Origin: an uncultured Prevotellaceae bacterium
GTDB lineage: Bacteria; Bacteroidota; Bacteroidia; Bacteroidales; Bacteroidaceae
DNA length: 57,034 nt
NCBI GenBank assembly: GCA_902801375.1
Contig: CADCIB010000018.1
Span: 1 to 57,034 of the forward strand
Direction: 5' to 3'
Shown here: piece after piece, positions 33,510 through 43,130 of the stretch
Numbering within the stretch: the stretch's first letter is position 1
Layout of the letters: the number at the start of each line of letters is the position of its first letter
Position numbers and translations under genes: made by a program
Notes under the pieces: model-generated
Databases searched by the model: none
Told to the model about the DNA's origin: nothing
Seen by the model: only the letters and a program-made list of their open reading frames with translations

Positions 33510-33569
33510 TTGTCCCTGTTGTTTTTGATGAATACAACGAAGATCGTATTTCAAAAACAACAGGGACAA
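33510..33569 (-). terminator. long hairpin terminator after the 683-aa amylase gene
   Basis: A perfect 19-bp inverted repeat, TTGTCCCTGTTGTTTTTGA / its complement, flanks 22 bases that contain a further small stem. It lies 39 bases past the stop at 33608 and should end that gene's transcript. Confidence 0.8.
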
Positions 33570-33607
33570 ATCAGGCGTTTGGTATTACCAAAAACTTGTA
33601 TGGAGGA

Positions 33608-35659
33608 TTATCTCACGACGTACTTCTTGCCATTGACGATGTATAACCCCTTCTGGGTCAAGCTGTTGATACGGCGTCCCTGCAGGTCGTAGATGCGTAC
33701 GCCGGCAGGCTTGCCATCGGCAAAGATGTCATCGATGCCCACTTGCACTTGCTCCACGAAGCCATCCTTCGTGTAGTAGCCGCCATTGAAGAACGGCAGG
33801 TCGGCTGTCTGCGGCGCACCGTTGCTGCTGAAGATGATGTGCGACGGTGGTGTGGTGAAAGTCCCGGTATAGGTCCATTTCCACACGGCGTTGCCATTGC
33901 TTGCCTTGCCCAACTCGTTGCAGGCCTGGCCGGGCCATGAACCGCCAGTGTAGTTCACATTGTTGTTGTTGGTGTCCCACGCCCAGCACTTTATGTCGCT
34001 CCATGACAGGGGTGACTCGAAGAAGGCGCAAATCTCACCTTCTCCCACTGTGCAGAAGTCGGGGATGATCACGGGATCCTTCTCGTCGGCATTCTTCACC
34101 ACGTAGTTTCGAGTGATGACAGCGCTGACCTTTCCGTCGATGAGGAGGCCCACTTTCAGGGTGGTTTCTCCGTGCGGTATGACAACAGCAGCGCCATTCT
34201 CCACCTGGGTGTCGGCTGCCGTGGGCTCAGAACCGTCGAGCGTGTAGACCAGCTTCGCACCCTCTGCAGCGGTGACAGCTGCCAGTCGCACCTCCATTTC
34301 GCCCGTTCTGTATGTGCCAGAAGCCTTGTCTACCCATGCCGTGTTGAGCGAGTTGGCCAGATAGTAGCGGTAGTGACGGCCTTCGAGCACCTGCGTGTAT
34401 TGCGATGCTTGCGGTACCCAGCCTTCGAGATTGCTACCAACGACCACCACGAGGCGGTTTTCATCGCCCACCTTCACGGCAGTGGCGTAGTAGTCCTTGC
34501 TGCTGCGCATGTTGGCGTAAGAACTGGTATTGACGATGCCAGCGGCACGACGCACGTCGGCCATCGAGGCTATCTCGTTGGAATATTTCAGCCAGTGCTT
34601 CATGAACACGCACGGTGTGCCTGGCATGGCCAGCAGATAGGCGTTGGCGGCCAGCGTGTCTTTCTCCAACGGACCGTTGGAAGAGCCGTCGGGACGCTTT
34701 TCCGTGTCGTGGTTCTCCACGAAGGTGATTGCCCATTGGCGGAAGCTACCGCTTTTGAAACTGGAACTGTTCAGCGGCATGTCGCCCCAGGGGTTCTTCT
34801 GCCCCAGCTTGGAATAGTCTCCGTTATTGAACGCATTGGCACACACGTACTTGAACTGGAAGTCGAATGCAGCACTCTGCGGAACATCATCCACCTTGGT
34901 GCCATTGATCCAGTTGCTGATGGTCTCGGAGCTGTCCCAGCACTCGCCTACGGAGAACTGCGGCTTGGCTTCAGCATTATACTGGCCGGTAAATGAAGCA
35001 GAATAGCCTTTCACCATGTCGTAGCGGAATCCCGTATAGCCCAGGTCGTTGAGCAGGAAGTCGAGGTAAGCGCGGACGCAGCGCTGCACATTTTCGCTCT
35101 TATGATCAAGGTCTCGCATACCGCCCCAGTCCTCGCCGGTGTCGTTGTTGGCGCTGACCTGATAGCCGTTCTCTTCGGCCCATTTCTTGGCTGCGCCGCC
35201 ATCGTCGTTTCTGCAGATGTCGGTGGAGACCATCTCGTAGGTCTCGCCTTTGTAGGTCTCGCGGGGGAAGTCCACCCAGTTGGTGAGGTTCTTACGGTGG
35301 TTGATGACCACGTCGGCAATCGTTCCGATGCCTTTCTCCTTGAAGGTCTTGATCATGGAGCGCAGCTGGGCCTCGGTGCCGAAAGCGCTGTTGTAGTCGT
35401 TGAACCAGTAGAGGTCGTCGTAGCCCATCGACTTATAGCCGCAGTTGCCGCTCTGCGGAATCCAGACGAGGGAGAAAACGCGGGCCAGATCGTCGGCCTG
35501 ACTCTCGAGGACTGCCCATTGGGCGTCGTCGAAGCCGTCCCAGTAGAAACCTTGCAGCATGATGCCGCTGTAGTCTTTCGGCCAACCCTGGGCCGACATG
35601 TTTGTGCTTACTGCCATCAGGAGCAGTGTGCAGATGATGATGTGTAGATAATGTTTCAT
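33608..35659 (-). CDS. secreted GH13 alpha-amylase with CBM26 and sorting tail
   Basis: The 683-residue enzyme is a paralogue of the 992-residue amylase. Signal peptide is about 1-24. The GH13 barrel (about 25-440) has VVINH, GFRYD with nucleophile D214, VGECWD with acid/base E239 and FVENHD with D318. A beta-sandwich of chitobiase-C-terminal type follows (about 455-525, KLVYTLDGSEPTAADT), then one CBM26-like module (about 545-640) and the tail YDLQGRRINSLTQKGLYIVNGKKYVVR. It has a complete promoter (35688-35719) and strong hairpins on both sides, so it is a single-gene unit. Unlike its neighbour it has no LacI-like site at the 66-bp position. Confidence 0.93.
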   Translation of the reverse strand: MKHYLHIIICTLLLMAVSTNMSAQGWPKDYSGIMLQGFYWDGFDDAQWAVLESQADDLARVFSLVWIPQSGNCGYKSMGYDDLYWFNDYNSAFGTEAQLRSMIKTFKEKGIGTIADVVINHRKNLTNWVDFPRETYKGETYEMVSTDICRNDDGGAAKKWAEENGYQVSANNDTGEDWGGMRDLDHKSENVQRCVRAYLDFLLNDLGYTGFRYDMVKGYSASFTGQYNAEAKPQFSVGECWDSSETISNWINGTKVDDVPQSAAFDFQFKYVCANAFNNGDYSKLGQKNPWGDMPLNSSSFKSGSFRQWAITFVENHDTEKRPDGSSNGPLEKDTLAANAYLLAMPGTPCVFMKHWLKYSNEIASMADVRRAAGIVNTSSYANMRSSKDYYATAVKVGDENRLVVVVGSNLEGWVPQASQYTQVLEGRHYRYYLANSLNTAWVDKASGTYRTGEMEVRLAAVTAAEGAKLVYTLDGSEPTAADTQVENGAAVVIPHGETTLKVGLLIDGKVSAVITRNYVVKNADEKDPVIIPDFCTVGEGEICAFFESPLSWSDIKCWAWDTNNNNVNYTGGSWPGQACNELGKASNGNAVWKWTYTGTFTTPPSHIIFSSNGAPQTADLPFFNGGYYTKDGFVEQVQVGIDDIFADGKPAGVRIYDLQGRRINSLTQKGLYIVNGKKYVVR

Positions 35660-35687
35660 AGGATCTGTTTATTTGTTTTTATGACTG

Positions 35688-35719
35688 CAAATTTAAACAA
35701 ATAATCTGTTACGCCCAAA
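35688..35719 (-). promoter_or_regulatory. full promoter TTTG-N20-TAAATTTG of the 683-aa amylase gene
   Basis: On the reverse strand TTTG (35719-35716) and TAAATTTG (35695-35688) are spaced by 20 bases. This complete promoter contrasts with the four LacI-site promoters that lack the -33 element. Confidence 0.75.
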
Positions 35720-35740
35720 ACTTTTAATAATATTTTATAC

Positions 35741-35775
35741 AAAAGCGGGCCCGCAATGCCTGCGAACCCGCTTTT
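35741..35775 (-). terminator. terminator of the susCDEF unit
   Basis: The stem AAAAGCGGG / CCCGCTTTT (35741-35749 and 35767-35775) with inner pairing lies 23 bases past the stop of the susF-like gene. On the reverse strand it ends in CTTTTG. Confidence 0.75.
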
Positions 35776-35797
35776 CCTGTATCATACTACCTATCGT

Positions 35798-36841
35798 TTA
35801 TTGCTTGGTGACCACGGCGTGGTGGTTGCCAGTATAGGTAATGTAGAGTTTGATGTTGTAGGTGCCGGCCTCCACACTGAGGTTAGGACCATCCTGAACC
35901 AGGTCGTCGAAGCTGCCGCCCCAGTTGATAGCCCAGTCGTTGTTGGCACGGAACTTGAACTCGCCGTCGAGTTCGGTCGTTGCCTCCCAGCACTTCTCGT
36001 TATTGTTGTAGGTCATCTCTACGTCACCGCCCCATCCGTTGAAGCCACCGATGATACCGATGGAGTAAATGTTCATGATGGAGTAGGTCATGGCCACGAG
36101 GTCCACGTTGACGCGGTAGAAGCCTGCTGCAGCCGAGAGGTTGCCAGCCTGTGCCTCCAGGGTGCCATCTGCACCACCGCTACCCCAGTCGGGAGCATCC
36201 CATGTGGTTTCATGACTGCGGAACTTGAACTCGCCGTCGAGCCACATGTAACCCTCATACTTGCCGTCGCCGTTAGCGCAGAAGAGAGGATCGGCGGGTG
36301 AACCCCAACCATTGCTGTTTCCGGCCATCCAAATGAATTCAGCGAATTCGGGAGCCACGGGGATGACGGTGAGAACGAACGGTGTTGCAGTCAAAGCGAT
36401 GGCTGCTGTTCCCGTCTGTCCTTCCACATTCACGTTGGCAGAAACCAGGGCGTTGAAAGAACGCTCCACAGCTTCCTTATTGAACATACCGTTGGTGGCA
36501 TTCTGAAGATCCTCCACCTTCACGTTACCGTCGGCGTCAGCGGTCAGATTCCAGTCGGAATACTTGGCTTCGATGGTGTTGTTGCCAGTGTCAGTAAGTT
36601 TCACGTTGTAAGAGTCTACCGTCATTCCAGCGGGCAGAGCGGCAGAGAAGAGCTTCACTGTTTCTCCCTCGATGGTAGCAAGGTCAACAGCAGCGGACTG
36701 CTGTGGGGCAACCGCCAGTTCAACTCCTAACGTAGGTACCTGTTGGTTGGTCTGAGGCTCTACCCAGTCCTTGAAGTCCTCTGTGCAAGCGGAGAACAGG
36801 GCAAGGGCGGCCATTCCGAAAAATATTTTCTTAAACATCAT
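35798..36841 (-). CDS. SusF/SusE-like outer-membrane starch-binding lipoprotein
   Basis: The 347-residue protein has a lipoprotein signal (MMFKKIFFGMAALALFSAC, Cys 19) followed by TEDFKDW. An N-terminal Ig-like SusE domain (about 20-165) is followed by two starch-binding modules, the first with WMAGNSNGWGSPADPLFCANGDGKYEGYMWLDGEFKFRS and the second with GIIGGFNGWGGDVEMTYNNNEKCWEATTELDGEFKFRAN. It would hold starch at the cell surface for SusCD. It is the last gene of susCDE-susF, with an RNA hairpin between it and susE. Confidence 0.88.
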   Translation of the reverse strand: MMFKKIFFGMAALALFSACTEDFKDWVEPQTNQQVPTLGVELAVAPQQSAAVDLATIEGETVKLFSAALPAGMTVDSYNVKLTDTGNNTIEAKYSDWNLTADADGNVKVEDLQNATNGMFNKEAVERSFNALVSANVNVEGQTGTAAIALTATPFVLTVIPVAPEFAEFIWMAGNSNGWGSPADPLFCANGDGKYEGYMWLDGEFKFRSHETTWDAPDWGSGGADGTLEAQAGNLSAAAGFYRVNVDLVAMTYSIMNIYSIGIIGGFNGWGGDVEMTYNNNEKCWEATTELDGEFKFRANNDWAINWGGSFDDLVQDGPNLSVEAGTYNIKLYITYTGNHHAVVTKQ

Positions 36842-36891
36842 ATTATTTGCGATTTATAATATTTATGATTACTGTTTAATTCAGGGGTGAG

Positions 36892-36924
36892 GGCTCTCTC
36901 CGTATTTAGGTTGCGGAGAGAGCC
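36892..36924 (-). terminator. hairpin between susE and the susF-like gene
   Basis: A perfect 11-bp stem, GGCTCTCTCCG / CGGAGAGAGCC, with an 11-base loop, lies just past the susE stop. No T-run follows on the reverse strand, so partial termination or RNA protection is more likely than full termination. Confidence 0.6.
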
Positions 36925-36934
36925 GTCCCTGTTT

Positions 36935-38113
36935 TTACTTGATAGCTGCGTGCAGGCCATCCTGTGCAGGACGCTCGATGAACAGCTGGATGGTGTGCTC
37001 ACCAGCGTCGGCATTCAGGTTGGCGCCGTCCTGTTCGAGTGCGTCGAACGTACCACCGAGGTTAATGCCCCAATCGGCATCACGACGGAACTTGAACTCT
37101 GTAGCTTCCTCGAAGTTGACAGTTACGGAGAGACAGTGGTTGCCTTCATCGTAGGTCATCACCTCGTCGCCGCCCCATCCATTGAAGCCGCCGATGACAG
37201 ACCATGTGACAGCTGTGGCGTTCACAGTCTTGCTGTCCAAGTCAACCGTGAAGAAGTACATGCCCGGATCGCCGGTGAAGTTGATGTTGCCTCCGCCACC
37301 GTCGCCGCAGTCAATGTTGTCGCTCACAGTTGTGAAGCTGCCATTGTTGTACTCTGCAGACCAGTTGTCAACAGGAGTGAACTTGAACTCACCGTTCATG
37401 TAAGCATAACCGCTGAAGAATACGCCGTCCTCGGAAACAAGAATCGGGCAAACACCGTGGTTCCAACCGTTACCGTTGCCAGGAATCCACAGATAAGCCT
37501 CCTTGACAGGTTCTGCCATCACGTCCACCCAACCTGAGGGGATGAGCAACATCTTCTGAATATTGCTGGTGGCCAGAACCTGCTGGGCCCCCGTGCTGTA
37601 AGAAAGGCGTGCCACCACGCGGACAAAAGCTTCTGTGATGGGGAGTGCATCCTCAGCACTCCACAGGTTCAGCTTGTTCAGGGCAAGGTTCAACTCGTCG
37701 GAGCCGATATCTGCTTTACAACTTGAGTAAGTGGTGGGGAGTTCCACATAATCGTAACTTGAAGGTGCACCGGAATAGGTGCCGTCCTCGTTAGTCACTT
37801 CTGCAAGAGCCGCCTCGAAAGTACGAGTGAAATTGCCATCTTTCGACACCTGAACGGCGTAGTTGATGCCAAGGCTACCAGATGAAGCCAACGGAGCGTT
37901 GTCGGTGGTAAACACAGGCTGGGACCATGTGATGGTCACACTGCTCGTGTTTCCGAGTGCTACGTTTTGTTGGGCGAACTCCGGCGTGTTCAGGACAATG
38001 GTTGTGGTACCCTGAATGAGTTCAGGATTCGAGTCGTTGTCATCGCTACATGCCGTCACAAAGGCAGCACCGCAGAAAAGCAACAACGCTGATTTCAATA
38101 TCTTATTCATCAT
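36935..38113 (-). CDS. susE: SusE-type outer-membrane starch-binding lipoprotein
   Basis: The 392-residue protein has a lipobox (LFCGAAFVTAC, Cys 22) followed by SDDNDS, an acidic surface-export type signal. Residues about 35-185 form the SusE N-terminal domain (TTTIVLNTPEFAQQNVALGNTSSVTITWSQPVF...YAVQVSKDGNFTRTF). Two starch-binding modules follow (WIPGNGNGWNHGVCPILVSEDGVFFSGYAYMNGEFKFTP and VIGGFNGWGGDEVMTYDEGNHCLSVTVNFEEATEFKFRRD). It would bind starch with SusD and the SusF-like protein. It is the third gene of the locus, with an 82-base gap after susD containing ATTTACAATTTAC-type repeats. Confidence 0.92.
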   Translation of the reverse strand: MMNKILKSALLLFCGAAFVTACSDDNDSNPELIQGTTTIVLNTPEFAQQNVALGNTSSVTITWSQPVFTTDNAPLASSGSLGINYAVQVSKDGNFTRTFEAALAEVTNEDGTYSGAPSSYDYVELPTTYSSCKADIGSDELNLALNKLNLWSAEDALPITEAFVRVVARLSYSTGAQQVLATSNIQKMLLIPSGWVDVMAEPVKEAYLWIPGNGNGWNHGVCPILVSEDGVFFSGYAYMNGEFKFTPVDNWSAEYNNGSFTTVSDNIDCGDGGGGNINFTGDPGMYFFTVDLDSKTVNATAVTWSVIGGFNGWGGDEVMTYDEGNHCLSVTVNFEEATEFKFRRDADWGINLGGTFDALEQDGANLNADAGEHTIQLFIERPAQDGLHAAIK

Positions 38114-38117
38114 ATTG

Positions 38118-38148
38118 ATTTACAATTTACAAATTAATGATTTACGAA
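38118..38148 (-). repeat. AT-rich short repeat (ATTTACAATTTACAAATTAA) between susD and susE
   Basis: The susD-susE spacer contains GATTTACAATTTACAAATTA, a degenerate direct repeat of ATTTACA units like other AT-rich spacer repeats of this window. Confidence 0.45.
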
Positions 38149-38195
38149 ATGGTTATGATAGAGAAGATATACTATTCTTCTTTGTTCATCAGATA

Positions 38196-39812
38196 TTAGT
38201 ATCCGGGGTTCTGAATGAGCACTTCGTCAACAGCTGAAGCTGGGATGGCGAAGATGTTCTTCGTTGCCTCGAAGTTGCGGCCGTTCTTCACGCCGCCCTT
38301 CCAAGACCATTGATAGTCGCTGTTGCCTCCGAACTTGCCGAAACGGATGAGGTCCACACGACGACGACCTTCGAAGTAGAACTCCTTCTGCCACTCATCG
38401 AGAATGTTGCCCAGCGAATATACGGTCTTCGTGTCACCGTTGTTGGCGCGGGCACGGAGTGCATTGATGGCAGCAGTTCCCTCAGCAGTGGTGGAATTGC
38501 CATTGAGGCGGGCTGTAGCCTCTGCGTAAGTCAGATAAGCCTCTGCGACACGGAACATGAAGAAGTCGGTGTCAGGGAACTTGGCATCGTGACCTGATGA
38601 GCCGTCGGTCTTGAAGTTCACGAACTTGGCCACAGCATAACCATCCTTGAACACGCCAGCATAGCCGGTGGGATTGTCCACCTGACGTCCGATACCATCG
38701 AAGAGGGCGCGGTCGTCACCAGCGGCTTCCTTCATGTCATAGGCAGCCACCTGCGGAGCGTCATTGTTGGGGAAGAACTGCTTGATGAGCTCCAGGCGTG
38801 CACGGTTACCACCCCAGTTGGCATCGGTACCATTGGTTGCTCTTGACTCAGCATCAACATCGAAGGGGTTGGCATGCATGTCACCGTCGAATGTCGAGGC
38901 CATCACATACAAGGAAGTACCGTATGAAGTGGTGGTTCTACCATCGCAGAGGATGGGGAACACAGCCTCGTAGGCAGCATCTGTCTCACCATTGTCGCCC
39001 ATGAAGAGCATCTGATACGGTGTCCAGCCATTCACACCCTTGGTGTTCAAGCGATAGTCGGAGTCCATCACCTTCTTGGCATACTCGGCAGCCTTCTGCC
39101 ATTGTGCTGTTCCTGTGTACACCTCGGCGTTCAGGTACAGACGCATCAACAGAACCCATGCGGCAGCCTTGTCCACACGACCGTAGTTGGCGTCAGTGCT
39201 CTTCTTGGCCTTGGCCTCAGCAAGAGACGGTTCAATCTCAAGCAGCTCGCTCTCTATCCAGTCATAAGCCTCCTGACGAGTCATCCGAACCGGGTTGCCC
39301 AGTGTGGTGGAGAAGGGGATGTTTCCGAAGGCATCCATCAACAGATAATAATGGAATGCGCGGAGGAAACGCACCTCGGCCGTCATCGTGGCGTCATGGT
39401 CGGAAGCCACTGTAAGGTATTGGTTACAGTAGGAGATACCCGTTGTCAGACGGTTGAAATAACCGTTGAGCATCGGATGGCTGCTGTCGTATGAGTTGTA
39501 GCAGAACTGCGAGATACCATCGTCACCCCAAGAGCAGATGGCTTCGTCGGTAGTCAGCTCGTTGCTGTTCCACATCTGGCGTACGAATCCGGTGGTACCA
39601 CCGTCCAATCCATCAATGTCGCAATCGCCATCGGCACCACTGTTACCAGCCAAAGCGATGTTGGCGTAGCACTTGTTGAAAAGTCCTTCGGGGCTGTATT
39701 CCAATGCCAAATTGGGATTGATGGGAGTCACGTCCAGGTCACCCGTGCAGGATGACATTCCTAATGCGAGCGCGAAGGCTGCAGCAGGTACTATTTTATT
39801 GAAATATTTCAT
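38196..39812 (-). CDS. susD: SusD-type starch-binding outer-membrane lipoprotein
   Basis: SusD caps the SusC channel and captures maltooligosaccharides. The 538-residue protein has a lipobox ALALGMSSC (Cys 22) and TGDLDVTPINPNL. The TPR-rich SusD body has RFLRAFHYYLLMDAFGNIPFST (about 130-150) and the C-terminal part has EWQKEFYFEGRRRVDLIRFGKFGG, both diagnostic of the family. It ends in EVLIQNPGY, also typical. It lies 20 bases after susC. Confidence 0.95.
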   Translation of the reverse strand: MKYFNKIVPAAAFALALGMSSCTGDLDVTPINPNLALEYSPEGLFNKCYANIALAGNSGADGDCDIDGLDGGTTGFVRQMWNSNELTTDEAICSWGDDGISQFCYNSYDSSHPMLNGYFNRLTTGISYCNQYLTVASDHDATMTAEVRFLRAFHYYLLMDAFGNIPFSTTLGNPVRMTRQEAYDWIESELLEIEPSLAEAKAKKSTDANYGRVDKAAAWVLLMRLYLNAEVYTGTAQWQKAAEYAKKVMDSDYRLNTKGVNGWTPYQMLFMGDNGETDAAYEAVFPILCDGRTTTSYGTSLYVMASTFDGDMHANPFDVDAESRATNGTDANWGGNRARLELIKQFFPNNDAPQVAAYDMKEAAGDDRALFDGIGRQVDNPTGYAGVFKDGYAVAKFVNFKTDGSSGHDAKFPDTDFFMFRVAEAYLTYAEATARLNGNSTTAEGTAAINALRARANNGDTKTVYSLGNILDEWQKEFYFEGRRRVDLIRFGKFGGNSDYQWSWKGGVKNGRNFEATKNIFAIPASAVDEVLIQNPGY

Positions 39813-39832
39813 GACAATACTCTTTTATTATG

Positions 39833-42800
39833 TTAGAAATTAAGGTTCACACCAACGATAAACGACAGTGGACGCGGATACATCTCATTGTCATAGCCAC
39901 CAGAGATTTCCGGGTCAAGACCCTTGTACTTTGTGATTGTGAACACATTGGAAGCTGTAGCATAAACACGTCCGCTCATGCCGTTATAGTTTCCGCTCTT
40001 CAACAGACGGTCGAAGCTGTAACCCAGTGTGATGTTGTCGCACTTCAGGAACGAGGCGTTGTGAACATAGCGGTCGCTCAACAGGGCGGTCACGTCGTAG
40101 GTCTGCCAGTTGTCTTCGATGACGAATGTCGGACGGTTGCTCAGGTATTTCAGTGACGACCAAACCTCGTTGGGGTTCACACAAGCCTGTCCGCTCTCAA
40201 TGTTGTTGAACACGTAGTTGTTGAAGTTCGCACGGAGTGAGAAACTGAAGTCCCAATTCTTGTATTCCATGCGGGAAGCGAGGCCGACGGTCACGTCGGG
40301 AGCCGGCTTCTTATAGAAATAGCGGTCGTCCTGGGTGATCTGTCCGTCACCGTTGCGGTCAACCACGAGTCCCTCAATGGCCTTTCCATTGGCATCGTAA
40401 ACCTGTTGGTACACATAGAATGCGTTAGTGGCATAACCCACCTGGTTGTACTGCAGGTACTTGTCGGTACCGATAGTGGGACCTGTCGGAACGGGAGAGC
40501 CGTCTGAGCTCACACCGGAGAGGTCGGTGATTTCGTTGTGGTTGTAGGTCACATTGCCGTTCAGTGTCCAGTAGAAGTCACTGGTTTGGATGGCCTTCCA
40601 GTCGACTGTCACCTCAATACCCGTATTCTTCAGCGAACCGATGTTCTGCCAGGCCTTGTTACGGAATGCCGACATCGGCTTGGTGGGTGCATAGTTCAGA
40701 AGGTCGGTGGTCTTGCGGTAGTACCAATCGATGCTACCAGAGAGGCGCTGGTTCATCACACCCCAGTCAAGACCGATGTTGAAGGTCTCGGTGGTCTCCC
40801 ATTTCAGTTTCGGGGTGTAGTTGTCCGGACGGTACAGGATACCGGTTCCTGTGACAGGATAGAAGCCGTTTGTACCAGTGCTCATCGAATAGGTGGGAAT
40901 CCATGCATAGTCGTTGTTCACGTCTTGCTGACCAGTCTTACCCCAACCGAGACGAAGCTTCAGGTCAGAAAGCACGGTGGCATTCTTCAGGAAGCCTTCC
41001 TCGTTGATTTTCCAAGCGAAAGCGGCTGAGGGGAAGATGGACCAGTGGTCCTCGAAACGGCTGGAACCGTCGTCACGAATCGTGAAAGTCAGCATGTAAC
41101 GGTCGAGCAGTGAGTAATTGGCACGTCCGAAGAATGAGACGAGGTAGTTCTCAGTCTTGAACAGTCCCGGTGTGTGCGGACGCTCCTTTGTGGGATTGTT
41201 GTTAGCGTCGCGCTCGTAGCCTACATAGTCGCTGTGCTCGCTTCTCCAGAAACGCTGCCACTCGTAACCGCCCATGATGTCGAAGTGGTGCACTTCGGCG
41301 AAGTCCTTGTAATACTGGGCGTATGTGCTCAGCGTGAGGTTGCGCTTGGTGGTTGTCGACGAACCCTTCGATCCGTAATAAGCAGAACCTGGATAGGTAT
41401 AGGGATTGTCGGTGTACTGTGTACCTTTCGAAATGTCGGCACCGAGTGTCAGGTGGAGGCGCAGGTCCTCAAAACCGTGAATCTTGTAGTCGAAGTCAGC
41501 GCTGCCGATGAACGAGCGGCTGTAAGCTGTATCGAAAGCCGAAAGTAATGCCAACGGGTTCTTCGTGGCTTCCTGGCGTACGGTGTACGGCCAGCTGGGG
41601 TTGCCATAGGCAGCTGCGTTCAGCCACTCGAAGTAACCACCGAAGTTAGCTAATGTCTTTTTGTAAGTGTCGGTGTTCGCACCGCCCAACATACTGTCTT
41701 CACCGCCGATGTAATAAGGAGAGGTGAAGGCGTAGGGGTCTTGTGTCGGGTCCATACGGAAGGCAGCACCTACGGCACCACCGTTGGCATAGTCCGACTT
41801 GGCGAACATACCCTTGGCGTTCAGGTTCATTGTCAGGTGGTCGTCCAAGAGTGAGGGGTTCAGGTTCAGGGCGGCGGTGACACGCTGGAAGTCAGAGGTC
41901 TTCAGCGTACCTTGCTGTCCTGTGTAACCCAGTGACAGACGATAGGGGAGGTCTTTCATGGCGCCTGCTACGGTCACGTTGTGGTCGTGCGAGATACCTG
42001 TGCGGTAGATGAGGTCTTGCCAGTCGGTGTTAGCCGTTCCCAGTGCGGAATAAGCCTCACTGTTCTTGCCCCAGATCTTCTCGATAAATGCACGATATTC
42101 GTTACCGTCCATCACGTCGAGTGTGCTCTTGTTGACACTCACTGTGGCACTTCCAGCATAGGAAATGCTGGGTTTCTGACCCTTGCGACCCTTCTTCGTG
42201 GTGATGATGATGACACCGTTCGAACCACGGCTACCATAGATGGCCGTTGCCGAAGCGTCCTTCAGCACGTTGAAGCTCTCAATGTCCTGCGGGTTAATCA
42301 TAGAAAGAGGGTTAGCCAGACCCTTCACACCATTGTTATCCATGGGCACACCATCGAAACAATCAGCGGGTCGTTCGATGCGTTCAGTGACGATCCACCA
42401 CGAATACGGATGGTGGCACCACCACCAGGGGTACCGTCGCCGCTGGTGACGTTCACACCGGCAATCTTACCCTGCATCAGGTCTTGCGGATTCACCACGA
42501 GCCCCTTGTTCTTTGAATCCGGCTTCAAGGCAGCTACTGAACCGGTCAGGTCGCTCTTCTTGGCGACACCGTAACCGATGACCACCACTTCATTCAGTGT
42601 CTGAGCTGCATCGTCGTGCATGATAATGCTCAGATTCTCTGCGGCATCCACAATCACGGTGTCGAAGCCGATGAACGAAATCTCGATCTTGTCGCCAGGA
42701 TTTGCCTTAATCGTAAAATTACCGTCGAAGTCGGTCACCGTTCCGCCTTCTTGGCCCGCAACGCGGACCGTGGCGCCGATGACGTCTTCGCCGGTAGCAT

Positions 42801-42915
42801 CTTTCACATGGCCGTTGACAGTAATCTGCTGTGCAAAGGCCCCTAATGATAGGATCAGCCCACAAAAGAGGGCAAGAATCCGCTTGGGGATTCTGATGTT
42901 TACCTGCTTCATCAT
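39833..42915 (-). pseudogene. susC: SusC-type TonB-dependent starch transporter, frameshifted
   Basis: SusC is the outer-membrane channel that imports maltooligosaccharides using TonB energy. The N-terminal part (start 42915 or 42912) has a signal peptide, a carboxypeptidase-like domain (VNGHVKDATGEDVIGATVRV) and NEVVVIGYGVAKKSDLTGSV, then the plug up to [11 protein letters not shown]. There the frame is lost and stops near 42328. The remainder ([56 protein letters not shown]... to the end of the barrel, VGVNLNF) continues intact in another frame to 39833. One base is missing at about 42357, where GTT-ATC-GAT would be expected and GTT-TC-GAT is present. All else is intact, so this is either a very recent mutation or a sequence error. 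Confidence 0.92.
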
Positions 42916-42998
42916 GTTACATGTTTTTAAAGTTAATGTTATTAATAAAACCAAATTTCAAGCAGTAAATAGTAGCTATGATAGCTTGTATTATAGTG

Positions 42999-43006
42999 CA
43001 AAAGTA
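42999..43006 (-). promoter_or_regulatory. -7 box TACTTTTG of the susC operon
   Basis: The reverse strand reads TACTTTTG. No -33 TTTG or TTG lies 19-21 bases upstream (about 43026-43030). The LacI-type palindrome is centred 66 bp upstream. Confidence 0.75.
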
Positions 43007-43062
43007 AAGAAAAATCCAATAGCGCGTATAAATATGTAGGATAAAAATCTTGTTTGAGTGGC

Positions 43063-43074
43063 GCAAACGTTTGC
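43063..43074. promoter_or_regulatory. LacI-family operator GCAAACGTTTGC
   Basis: A perfect 12-bp palindrome with a central CG, the classical shape of LacI/PurR-family sites. It lies between susC and the lacI gene with its centre (43068.5) exactly 66 bp from both -7 boxes (43002.5 and 43134.5). The symmetric upstream location suggests activation of both promoters. Confidence 0.85.
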
Positions 43075-43130
43075 ATTAAAAATTGCCTAATAATATAAAA
43101 GAACACGTAAAAACTGATGCAAAAAATCAT

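Noticed and set aside
35688-35763. LacI-type site at the 683-residue amylase promoter
   Set aside because: At 66 bp from its -7 box the sequence is the GC-rich terminator hairpin without a CG-centred GCAA...TTGC match, and the promoter has its own -33 box.
39833-42954. Two separate genes instead of one susC
   Set aside because: The two frames join at the same point of the SusC plug domain with one base missing, and together make a complete normal-length transporter.
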